Below, piece after piece: positions 11,270 to 20,744 of a stretch of DNA of 64,000 nt; position 1 is the first letter of the stretch; every line of letters begins with the position of its first letter. A model generated the notes under the pieces. It searched no databases and had not been told where the DNA came from. It saw only the letters and a program-made list of their open reading frames with translations. The DNA comes from Nephrocerus scutellatus (lineage: Eukaryota > Arthropoda > Insecta > Diptera > Pipunculidae), in assembly GCA_947095585.1 (NCBI GenBank), contig OX352761.1, forward strand, positions 52,440,019 through 52,504,018, given 5' to 3'. Made by a program: the position numbers and the translations under genes.

Positions 11270-11860
11270 ATTTGGGCTAAAGTGCGTTTTAGGGGCCAAA
11301 GGGTAACGGCTTTCGGACATCCCCCTTCTGAAAGTCTTTATTGAGCATACCTCGAAAATCGCAATCTTGTATCTTGGGCGTAGGCCTGCCTGGTTCATGT
11401 GGTTTTTCATATAATTGAGTGAAATATCATATGATTGAGTTGTTCCCATACAAAAACAGGTATGTGTTACAATTAATTGGTATCATATAAAAGGTAATAA
11501 AAATACCTTTCATCCGATAAAAAACTGGATTCAATCCAACCCCCCTAGGCAGAGTTAGAGCCAAAAATTACTTTCTCATTTAAGTTCAGCAGGGGGCGTG
11601 TTTAAAAGTGGGCGGTTTTGTGGTTTTTCATATATTTGAGTGAAATATCATGTGATTGAGTAATCCCATACAAAAACAGGTGTTATATAGCAAAGTGCAT
11701 TATAGGGCTTACGCGGTTAGGGCTTTCGGTCACTGATTTTTGTAATTCGTTTGATGGATGTTAGGGGGTTAATTAGTATCATATAAAAGGTAATAAAAGG
11801 AGCGTGTCTAAAAGTGAGTGGGTATAAATATTGGTATCAAATGAAAGGTGGAAATTACTT
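11270..11860. repeat. Internally duplicated non-coding repeat
   Basis: A ~70-bp block with TGTGGTTTTTCATATA, GAGTGAAATATCAT and CCCATACAAAAACAGGT occurs at about 11398 and again at about 11620. GTATCATATAAAAGGTAATAA occurs at about 11481 and 11778, with a related GGTATCAAATGAAAGGT at 11833. This points to a ~220-300-bp duplicated module. No coding frame. Confidence 0.55.
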
Positions 11861-11861
11861 C

Positions 11862-12180
11862 TGCACAGCCACACCATTTGCAATTGGGCCCAATTTTATC
11901 TTTAAAATTTATACAATAAAATGCCAAGTGCAATTAAGTACTTGGCAGTACATTATAAATAAAACGGAATTTATATGAAAGACAAATAAACATATCTAAC
12001 ATTTCTGAAATTTTTGTTTTAATTTATGTTTAGATAAAAGCTTTACACAGACATACCATTTGCAATTGCGTGGCCCTATTTTCTCTTCAAAATTTATATA
12101 ATAAGATGCCAGGTGCAATAAAGTACTTATTAGTATATTATAAATATAACGGATTTTTTATGAAAGACAAATAAATATAT
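11862..12180. repeat. Tandem duplication, period ~180 bp
   Basis: Two diverged copies of a block with CACAG-CA-ACCATTTGCAATTG, AAAATTTATA, AATAARATGCCARGTGCAAT, AAGTACTT and ATGAAAGACAAATAAA lie at about 11862-12000 and 12042-12180. The second runs directly into the LTR-like sequence at 12181. Non-coding. Confidence 0.65.
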
Positions 12181-12487
12181 TGTAACGAAATTCAGCCTTT
12201 CGAGTTCGTAAAGGATTTTGCAAATAAAACACAACACAACTTTATTAATTTACAAATAACAACTTTAATTAATAGACTGTAAAAACAATACAAGTTCAAA
12301 ATTTATACTGGTGATAACTTTAAATGTTCACTTATTACTTGTACTTTACAATATTTCTACAAGCAAGAGCTTTTCAACTGCACTGGTTACATTCCAATTA
12401 ACTAAAAATTTCTCTGCAGCGAACGACACCTTTTATACTCATTGAAAAGGGCGTAACGGTCAAAATCCCTTAAAACCTTAAAACACA
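12181..12487 (-). repeat. Probable solo LTR
   Basis: Read on the minus strand this ~307-bp segment starts TGTGTTTTAAGG and ends TTTCGTTACA, giving TG...CA termini. It holds GTATAAAAGG (TATA box) near 12432-12441 and TTAATAAAGTTG (poly-A signal) near 12240, in correct order. No PBS, coding sequence or second LTR lies beside it, so a solo LTR is the simplest reading. A clear target duplication was not found, and the low-coordinate edge lies against an unrelated duplication. Confidence 0.5.
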
Positions 12488-12621
12488 TATTGGCCAAAAT
12501 TTGCTTTTTTGCAATGGTTGTCATCTGTGATAACTGTTGTGAATTGAAAGGGAGAAAAAAGCGAAAGAAAATGTGTTTGACTCAACTAATGTAGGCTTAT
12601 TGATTCGAAAAATGTTTTCTA

Positions 12622-13512
12622 ATTTTTTAAATTCTCTATATTAACTTCACTTGCCCGTGGGTCGTCGGTCGGTCGTCTGTCGTGGATTCTTGCGATCAAT
12701 TTTTAACCCACTTCCCATGGCCCGATTTTATTGAAATTTTGCACACATGTGTATTTCCGGAGACAACACTTTCTATTAAATTTTGAGGCCCCTCGGGCTG
12801 CGGGGTCTGGGGGCTCCCAAACAAAAATTTTAAAAAATTTACCCGATTTTCTTCAAATTTTACACACATGTGTATACCCAATAAACAATACTTTTTCGAA
12901 TTTGGAATTTGGTAGTGATCGGGTCGGGTTCGGCCGCAAGGCCCTTATACATTTTTTAAATATCTGTACTGGCATCAGATATTCGTCGCCCTTTATGGAC
13001 TGTGTGCGGTGTGTGCTGCGCAGTCGGCTGCGCTGCCTGGTTTTGGTGCTGGTGGAGAGAGAGAGAGAAATCTTAGCGCACGCACAAATGAACCCAGCAA
13101 ATGAAACGAGACATACATGTTTTATGCTTACTTCAACTTACATTTTTATTTACTGAATTGTATTTTTATTGATGTCGTTTTTTTTGTTGTCGATATCAAC
13201 TTACAGAACAACAAGTTTTCACAATATTCTGTCATTTGGCGTTTTCATAAATTAGTTCAGATCAGTCAAAGAGTTCTCAAGATAAATGTTCGTGTTTCTT
13301 ATTTGCTCAGAGTATGAGCGTGCTCTAAGTGCTCAGAATAAAATGATCTGAGCTTTTTCAATTTTAACATCTGATGTCAAATGTTTGTTTCGATGATTTT
13401 CTCCTACAATAAAAAAAAATGGCCCAGGATCGAGGGGCTCCCATATCAATTTCTGCGATTAGAGAATTTAGATGAAAAATTTTAATTTTTATGGGTTGTT
13501 TTTTTTTGCTTA
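12622..13512 (+). mobile_element. Family M element, copy 1 (long form, ~0.9 kb)
   Basis: A non-coding interspersed element with a second long copy at 56644-57532 (inverted) and short relatives at 14430-14838 and ~20500-20738. One end is TTTTTAAATTCTCTATATTAAC; the other ends TTTTATGGGTTGTTTTT. AAATTCTCT occurs near both ends in inverted orientation. Inside are CCCACTTCCCATGGCCCGAT, a GA microsatellite (13054-13068) and a TGTGCGGTGTGTGCTGCGCA block. No open frame matches a known transposase. Superfamily unknown. Confidence 0.75.
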
Positions 13513-13549
13513 CACTTTTCGTTATCTTATTGAGTAAGTAAGATGAGAT

Positions 13550-14275
13550 CTACATTATGTTTTCGATTTCAGTGAAATGAAAAATAACCCCACATTCTGA
13601 CGCAACACGCTCCCATTTTTGCACTAGATTTCCTGTTGTTCTTATGATGTGTGTAAGAACTTTTTTTGGTAGCCTTTCTTCCTCCAGTAAAATCACTTTT
13701 ACTATGTAATTAAAATACATTTTTAATGTGTTTAGAAACATAGGGGGCGTTCCCGTTTCTAAATGTAGCATGTAATTCGGAGTGCTAATAGGTAATCAAA
13801 ATAATCGCTTCAGAAAATATCGTATGAACTTCTCAACGGTTGCCAAAAAACAGTATCCCCACACTTGGACTCCATATAAAAGAATTGCAGCTGCAGTTGA
13901 TCGGAAAAACCTATGCTATCCACTGTGGCTTACATGTTCATTACTAATACATTTGCCCCAAACTGAACCGATTGCGCGTTTAGCTTGTTTGAAGGTGGTT
14001 ATTAATGTTTACATTTGGGGTGATGAGAACTCCAAGATACTTGAATTCTCGTACAATTTCCTTGCAACGTCCACTTTTCACTTCGACGGTATCCCACCCA
14101 CCAACTGTTTCTGAAGATCATCTTCGACTTTGTTAAGTTTATTGATAGATCCTAAGTTTTGCAATAGGTATCTAGCCTGTTAACCATTCGCTGCATGCAG
14201 TTGACAGTATCTGCGAGGAAGACAATATCATCTGCAAATATGAGAGCAGGGATATTTGTTTGGTCTAGCTAAATC
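13550..14275 (-). pseudogene. Non-LTR retrotransposon RT fragment
   Basis: On the minus strand the catalytic RT box reads FADDIVFLADTVNCMQRM near 14190-14250. LSINLTKSKMIF and, in a shifted frame, FKYLGVLITPNVNI (about 14000-14045) follow, then a 73-codon frame (13550-13771) with LETGTPPMFLNTLKMYFNYI, the usual region after RT in these LINEs. At least two frameshifts. No endonuclease and no 3' tail are visible. A 5'-truncated dead LINE. Confidence 0.8.
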
Positions 14276-14429
14276 CCACCTTTAACAGTATCTGTTATAT
14301 TTATGTTATAATTTATGTATAAATTCAACTGTAGTGTACTCAATTAAAAAATTTCAAAATACCTTAAAACGTTATAATTCTTCTTTTATAAAAATGTCTC
14401 ATTTGTATGATACCCCACGTTTGAAATAT

Positions 14430-14838
14430 AAAATAAAAAACAACCCATAAAAATTAAAATTGTTAATGTAAATTCTCTAATAACCAAAAGTATACTGAAT
14501 TCCACTATAAATGCCGAAATATAAAAACACATACGAAGCACTGCAAACCAAAAACCAATCTGCTTTATGATTGCTACTCACAATACACAACGCACACAGA
14601 ACACAGTCATTATAATATGAAGTGATCTGATGTCGGGGAAAAAAATTTGTATGGGAACGGCCCGATCACACTCAAATTTTATTAGAATGTATTGTCACCG
14701 AAAATATACATGTGTGCAAAATTTCATAAAATCGTGCTTTAGGAAGTGCGTTAAAAATTGATCACAAGATTCTGCCCACCAACCAGCCAGCCACTGGCAC
14801 GCGAAGTTAATATAGAGAATTTAAAAAATTACACACAT
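14430..14838 (-). mobile_element. Family M element, copy 2 (short form, ~0.4 kb)
   Basis: Starts ACAACCCATAAAAATTAAAA and ends GAAGTTAATATAGAGAATTT, matching both ends of the long copies but lacking the middle ~500 bp. It keeps AAATCG-GC-TT--GGAAGTG-GTTAAAAATTGATC near the end. A deletion derivative of the long form. Confidence 0.7.
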
Positions 14839-14839
14839 T

Positions 14840-15430
14840 TTTAGTCTCTGATTCAGTCACCATAAAGTGAGGATAAAACTGTTGGTAAAAAAAATCATCG
14901 ATAGATTTTCTGATTTAGCATCGTTCATACAATGCAAACTACGCTATATCAGAGGATTCATCATTTAACCTCGTTCATACAATCGGGCCTTAAGGGCCCA
15001 GCCCATAGAATCCGTGGCGTACGTTGCGGGGACGTATTCAACTGACAGATCGATTATATACACGCGTTCTTATGAGGGCTATCCCATAGAAAAAGCATGT
15101 GACGGAGGCAACGCAAAAAGTTCGTTTGATACGAAGATGGATGAAAACATCAGTTTGCCTGCGCCAGTAGTCAGCAGTTTTCTTGACTGCATTATGTCTT
15201 CTAGTGAAAAAAGTCAGTCCTAAATGGATATGCCATAAACATCACGTAAAGGCAAAGAAAATGAACGGGAATGAACAGTAACACAGCGGTTTGACACCCT
15301 GATGGGTGCTGTAACTGATTGGCGACAAACAAGCAAAAAACCTTAACGCGGATTTTTTTAATGTGTTGGATGGATACCTTCGCAAATTTAATGAAGATAA
15401 ATAAAACCAATTAAAAGTAAACATTATAAA
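14840..15430. other. No recognised gene
   Basis: A 69-codon open frame at 15014-15223 has no recognisable domain. TCGTTCATACAAT occurs twice (about 14922 and 14970). The stretch ACGTTGCGGGGACG near 15020 is GC-richer than its surroundings. I see nothing that supports a gene. Confidence 0.4.
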
Positions 15431-15527
15431 CATGGTGTTAAATGAACCAAATCATTTATTTGGATCAGAATCGTGATATTTCATGATTTTTTGCATTGAT
15501 TTTTGGTTGTCTCAATGTATTTTGGAT

Positions 15528-15617
15528 ATAGTAACAATTGAATTGTATCAATGTTTTTTGTATTTTGTTAATATATACAAAATACATTGATACAATGCAA
15601 TTATTATTGTTACTATA
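15528..15617. repeat. Long imperfect hairpin beside the SINE-like repeat
   Basis: The left arm AGTAACAATTGAATTGTATC (from 15528) pairs with the right arm ending GATACAATGCAATTATTATT (to about 15609), and the inner part TTTGTATTTTG pairs with CAAAATACA. The loop is short and TA-rich. Arms are about 38 bases with a few mismatches. Confidence 0.75.
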
Positions 15618-15628
15618 AAATAATAATC

Positions 15629-15880
15629 GTGGTTCGAATCCTAGTAGCACCAAAAGTATTTTTCACGGTATCCCACCTCTCGCGAATGGGTGACAAACGT
15701 TCCGAGAGTAATAACTTGTCACGGAAAGCTTCTCAATTCGCCGTTCGGAGCCGGCCTTAAATTGTAGGTCCCTTCCATTTGTGTTCAAAACTATAAATGC
15801 GCAACACAAATTGTCGCAAGTAGCTTGGCCTTGGACCACAATGGTATGTCGCGCCGAAATTATTATTATTACTAAATACG
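15629..15880 (+). repeat. SINE-like dispersed repeat, copy 2, with B-box-like head
   Basis: GTGGTTCGAATCCTAGTAGC at about 15630 contains GGTTCGAATCC, a match to the pol III B box and to a tRNA T-arm. It is followed by a body matching 10969-11180 and by an ATTATTATTATTAC tail. A tRNA-derived head, unrelated body and simple tail make a SINE likely. No A box or cloverleaf was found, so it is not a tRNA gene. Confidence 0.6.
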
Positions 15881-16039
15881 AACCTCGCTATATGTAATAT
15901 TGGGCAAGAGCCCGATGTAACTCTCGTATCAGACTTTATAGCATATAAGGTAAGAGAATGGACGGTTTTTTTTTTATACTTATTGCCAAGGGAGGACTCC
16001 CTGAATGACTTGCGTCATGGCAATAAGTTGCAAAAACAC

Positions 16040-16470
16040 GCTCATTCTCAGACCATCGCTATTTAATCTTCAAGTTAGACATCAATCCTGCCCTTCGTGA
16101 GTCCTTTATAAATAAGAAAAGGGCAAACTGGGGTATCTATAGGGAGATGATAGGGAACCTAATACCGGTGGCTCCAAAGCCACCAGTCACTATGGAGGAG
16201 AAAGATACCATGGTAGATACTGTAACAAGTGCCATGAATCGCTCCTGTCCTGTGATAAAACCAAGGGGCAAACAAATGCCAAGTTGGTGGTCCGCGGATT
16301 TAGAGACATATCAGAACGCAAGCAGGAAAGCATTTAATACAGCCAAAAGAACGGGACAGGCTCTGGAATGGGATTCCCACAAGGAACATCTCAGAATTAT
16401 AAGAGGGAAATCTCACTCGGTTCAAACGAAAGGGATCGCGAACAAAACGCGAATCCAGTGGGCGATAAGC
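16040..16470 (+). pseudogene. Non-LTR retrotransposon fragment (endonuclease end and linker)
   Basis: In one plus frame SDHRYLIFKLDINPALRESF (from about 16042) gives the SDHR end of an AP endonuclease. It continues to NKKRANWGIY and into the ORF at 16147 with PRGKQMPSWWSADLETY (about 16260-16310), the linker before RT in R1/I-type LINEs. The match fades after about 16470 and no RT follows. Truncated on both sides. Confidence 0.75.
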
Positions 16471-16479
16471 GGTTTCAAA

Positions 16480-17880
16480 CCCTTTTGTGACAAGTGGCAT
16501 AGCCCTCGCCACATACTTTACAATTTATGGCATATGGCTATGCCATATGACAGAACAATCATTTCCTTTTGATGAACATGAGGAGGAAGAAAGAGAAGAG
16601 AAAAGAAAAGAAGAGGACGAGACCGTCTTCCTTTCGCTTTTGAATGGTGAACGAACAAGTCGTGTTTTTGCTTTTGCGACATTAAAATTTATAATTCTTC
16701 CTTCAAATTCACTTTTAATAAGTTTCTTTTTCATTATTGTACGCGTTTAAACAAATTAATGTATCCCATCTAAACTTAAATATAAGCTACACCTCGATGG
16801 TGAAAAAGGAAAACGTGGACGCGACATCTTTTCACGTATTGGCATTTTTGTTAGAAATCCGCATATCGTGGTTTTTTTATCGGTTCAGTGTAAATTGGTT
16901 AAATGGCAATACATTTAAACCAAAAATATTAGATTTATTATTAGTAGTATTACACCGGTTACTCGTACCACTGTGCATCGTTTCCTTCTAATTTTGAAAT
17001 ATTATAAAATTTTAAATTATAATATCTAATATTATAAAATACATAATATAATTACGTAATCGTTAAGTACCTAAACACAAAAAGAATTTAAAACGTATAC
17101 ATTGATATTAAGGGGCGTTCGTTTTCGTTTGGTTCGTCGCCATCGCTAAATTCGCCATCTACTCGGACCCAAAAGTCACGGAGTTCGCGTGAGAGAATCG
17201 AATTATAAATTGAAGGTGAAGGTGCTCAGCAAAATCCTTGGCAGTTCTAACAGGAGTCAGGAAAGAAGAATTGAAAAATTTTTATTTGCCGAAGTTTCGA
17301 AATTCGTTGTGAAAACGGAAATTTGCGTTCCAATCTTAGTAATACATTCGGTCTGCGATTTACATTCAGTGGTATTCGGTGAAGAAGTTCTCTCTGCAAA
17401 CGAGGAGGGTTGTTGCTAACTGGTTGTTTTTGCTTACGTTATTTGCAGTGTTAAATTAATTTGTCATAATTTTTCACAAAAATATATGGAAAAGTTGCAG
17501 TATTTCTACCTTTAAAATGAATTTTTGTTAATTTGTTCACGCGTCGAAGGCCATTTTCATGTGAAGTGAAAAGTAGTCTGTACAGTGCAAATTTTTTTGT
17601 GCGAACATCATAGAAAGGGAGAAAAAGTGCATCGTACTCATTTCTCCCAAGATAATACAACATAAAAACTATCAATTTCTTCGCTGCAGTCAACACAAAC
17701 AAGTCGTCGCTCGTCGGTCTGTTAAATTCGTTTCGCTTAAAGTTTGAAGGGCTAAGAGGATTTTCGTATTTTATGAATGACTAGCAACACTATACAGTGA
17801 ATAAGAATCTCTTGTCCGCGGGGAGTCTCGAATCGTACGTTCTATACTATAATTAAAAATTTATCTGAACTGACTGACGA
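16480..17880. other. No recognised gene
   Basis: AT-rich with several open frames of 60-87 codons on both strands; none shows a domain. The purine-rich run at 16580-16620 is simple sequence. The GC-richer 17110-17420 part could be an LTR or leader but no termini were found. Confidence 0.4.
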
Positions 17881-17889
17881 ATACGCCAA

Positions 17890-18100
17890 TGCGGTACATC
17901 TTGTCATCATCGTCATCAAATCATCATTGCCAGCCTCAACAGCATCGTCATCAAACCGTCGTTGTCAGCCTCAGCAGTATCATCAGTCAAAATCACCGTT
18001 CAACCATCATCATTAATTCATCATTGCCAGCCTCAGCAGCATCGTCATCGAATCATCATTGTCAGCTTCGGCAGCGTCATCATCATCATCAACAAGTATT
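17890..18100. repeat. Degenerate minisatellite (CATCATTGCCAGCCTCAGCAG-like)
   Basis: About five imperfect units of roughly 35-45 bp carry GCCAGCCTCA-CAGCATCGTC or close variants, ending in a CATCATCATCATC run. It creates Ser/His-rich open frames (17889-18283) that are only by-products of the repeat. Confidence 0.7.
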
Positions 18101-18617
18101 GTAATTTTAAGTAATAAGGTATATTTTTTTCTTTTTTATATACATACAGCATATATATATAGTACACATAAGTTTGGATTAATTAGTATAATTGATAATA
18201 TATATAATATAATTGATGGCTGGTGCACCAACTCCCCGTATCTTTTCTTCCGTTACTTTCTTATATTATACTATCCTATATGACGATATTATCTTTAAAA
18301 TTATATTTAAGGCTATATCTTAGTTTATATTACAATAAAAGGAAACAAAAACGCAAGGTTTAATTTTTCATTAGTTTTTTTTTTTGTCGTAAGACGTGAG
18401 TGATTGCCATCTAGGCGCAGTCCATTGAGGGTGAGGTCGCGCAGGGCATGCGGACCTCGGTAGGCTAGAGCAGAGCGTTGCACCCGTTTTCCTGCCCCTT
18501 TTCATTCCTGCGGTCTTCTCAAGACCCGTGTTATGCCCCGCAAGAACCCTGACCTTCCCTGAGAGGTAGCCGGCAAATCAGACCGCGCGGGACCCATGCA
18601 TAACAAGGGTAATTCTG

Positions 18618-18712
18618 TCAACTGAGTGGATGTGGGACTTTGTCCAATCTATTTCGTTACAGTCCGCCCAAGGTGGGGCTTTGCCCAATCCATTTCGTTA
18701 CAGTAGCGCCCA
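18618..18712. repeat. Short direct duplication with CCGCCCAAG / GCGCCCAAG
   Basis: GGGACTTTGTCCAATCTATTTCGTTACAGT-like sequence occurs twice, ~48 bp apart, each followed by CGCCCAAG. The second reads TTACAGTAGCGCCCAAG, which resembles an LTR end (TTACA) plus a primer-binding site of GCGCCCAA type. A retroelement LTR end is possible but unsupported by a second LTR. Confidence 0.4.
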
Positions 18713-18773
18713 AGTCCTGTGTGTGTATAAAAGCTATCCTTCAAGTATCATTTCTTTGTTGCTATAATTCAAA

Positions 18774-19075
18774 CAGCATGCATGTCCGGCTTAGTAACGC
18801 CGTTTGACTCATGTATGCAAGTTTGATTTTAAAGCTTGTCAAATTTCATTTGTCCAGCATGCATGTCCGGCTTAGTAACGCCGTTTGACTCATGTATGCA
18901 AGTTTGATTTTAAAACTTTTCACCTTTTATTTGTCCATCATGCATGTCCGGCTTAGTAGCGACGTTTGACTCATGCGTAGTTGTTTGATTTTTTTTTTGT
19001 TCCAAGATTTCCGTTTGTTCAGGCGGCATACTTGTCCAGCGTGGCAAAGCCGTTTGACTCATGAATGTGCGTGAT
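18774..19075. repeat. ~81-bp tandem repeat, four units
   Basis: Units start at 18774, 18855, 18936 and about 19024 (periods 81, 81, 88). Each has CATGCATGTCCGGCTTAGTA or a variant and CGTTTGACTCATG. The first two are almost identical and the fourth is the most diverged. Units are contiguous without variable spacers, so this is a minisatellite and not a CRISPR array. Confidence 0.85.
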
Positions 19076-19079
19076 CATA

Positions 19080-20490
19080 AAGAGTGTAAAGTTTAGGCGT
19101 TTCTATGGTATCCGTAAAAACGGTATTTTTATTTTTTTAAAGATGACTTATTACATATGAGTATGGTAATTTGTAAATAAGGGAGTAAGATCACAATTTT
19201 CTGGTCTTTTCTCGATATTTATGTTTAAAGATTGGAAGTTTCTGGAAACTTTTCAATGAGTACAAATAGAGGCGTTTGGCCGAATTAAGTTAGTAGTTAT
19301 ATTCAACCAGGTAAGCTGATAAAGTTCTTGCAAAGAAATACTGCCACAATCTAATAGAATTATAGTGAAATACAAAAGTTGTTGCAATAAGTCTAATTTT
19401 AAGCCTTAATTTCGTAACAATAGATTAACTAAGGGTGTGTAATCATGACACTGAATATTTATTTTTGCCCTGCGTGAGGAGGTGGGCCGGTATCATCTGG
19501 AATTGCAAGTAATTTGGCGTCCACTACCGAATTTTTGACAAATGTTCCTGGGTTGTTTAATTTCGTCCGGAAATACAGGTGATCTGGCGATTGACTGCTA
19601 AGCACTTGACCGATGATTCATATTAAATTTTATCTTACGCTGACTCAATCAAAGTTCGTTTCAAATTGTCCTTTCGGTCTTGGATCTATGCAGGGTAGAC
19701 GCGGAGTTGTAGGATGTGCTTAAGCGTTGACTTCATACCTAACCGGTCATATGCTTGACACTCTGGCGTAAGACTGCCGGAAACTTGAACGATGTCACTA
19801 TTTAAATTTAAATCTTTGAAAGTTATCTTCAGTAAATCCTATTTTGTTTTCCTTTAGACCTTTTGGGTTTGGAACTGTCTGGGGCTGACCTGGAATTGCA
19901 GGATTTGTGACCTTGGCGTTATACCTGAACAGTTAAATCTCCATAGTTCGGTGAAAGGTTAACTTGTAACCCACTACCTTTTCTCTTTTCAGTATTGTTC
20001 TTGCCCAAGACGTTGGTTAGATTGGAAAATTGTACAAGGTGGGCTGAAAGGCTAAGCAGGCTAGTGAGACTTGTTCTCAGACTCTGTTAAATATCGAACT
20101 TAGTTATTTGTAATTATTTGGATTGGATACTAATAGAACATTTTTTTTTGTGACGTTAGATGTCTTCTTTGTGCAGTTATCCAAACATTGTGCGGCAATG
20201 AAGATGCCCTGAGCAACGGAAGAACAAGGAGGTGAAGGAGAGGGGGGGTAGAGAGAGAGAGAGAGAGAAAGATGCTCCGTTAAACTCGTTTTTTTATTCA
20301 TCATCATATTTGGCTCTACAACCAGGTTTGGTCCTGGCCTCCCGCAAAAAGTCTACATCGGTCCCGATTTTGAGCCGATATCATCCAGTTTTGCATCCCT
20401 AAACTCTGGGCGTCCTGGTCTACGCCATCCTTCCAGCATAGGCTTGGCCGGCCTTGCTGTCGTGTTTGTTATGGAGAGGGTCCCATCCAT
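19080..20490. other. No recognised gene
   Basis: No open frame with a recognisable domain. A (GA)n tract lies at 20252-20270. The stretch 20305-20480 (TTTGGCTCTACAACCAGG, GGTCCTGGCCTCCCGC) is GC-rich and may be a transposon end, but I could not place it. Confidence 0.4.
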
Positions 20491-20499
20491 CCATCGAAG

Positions 20500-20738
20500 A
20501 CACACATGTCTACAAAATTTAAAGAAAATCGGGTAAATTTTTGAAAATATTTGTATGGGATCCCCCCGAACCCGAGGTCCGAGGGGCCTCAAGTTTTAAT
20601 AGAATGTATTGAAATATACATTCGTGCAAAATTTCAATAAAATCGGGCTATGGGAAGTGGGTTAAAAATTGATCAGAAAATCTGACCAGCCAGCAAGCCA
20701 GCCACGTGCACGCGAAGTTAATATAGAGAATTTAAAAA
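20500..20738 (-). mobile_element. Family M element, copy 3 (partial)
   Basis: Keeps TTTGTATGGGATCCCCCC, AATTTCAATAAAATCGGGCT, GGGAAGTGGGTTAAAAATTG and the end GAAGTTAATATAGAGAATTT. The other end of the element is absent. Directly followed by family X LTR sequence. Confidence 0.7.
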
Positions 20739-20744
20739 AAGGAA

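Noticed and set aside
12731..13156. 141-aa open frame inside family M copy 1
   Set aside because: The long copy at 56644 does not keep it as a comparable frame, and the translation shows no domain.
15629..15655. tRNA gene suggested by GGTTCGAATCC
   Set aside because: No acceptor stem, D-arm or anticodon arm can be folded upstream. The upstream sequence is an AT-rich hairpin. A SINE head fits better.
17889..18283. Ser/His/Gln-rich open frames
   Set aside because: Produced by the CATCAT-type minisatellite and not by a gene.
18774..19075. Possible CRISPR array
   Set aside because: Units are contiguous 81-bp repeats with no unique spacers, in a eukaryotic context.
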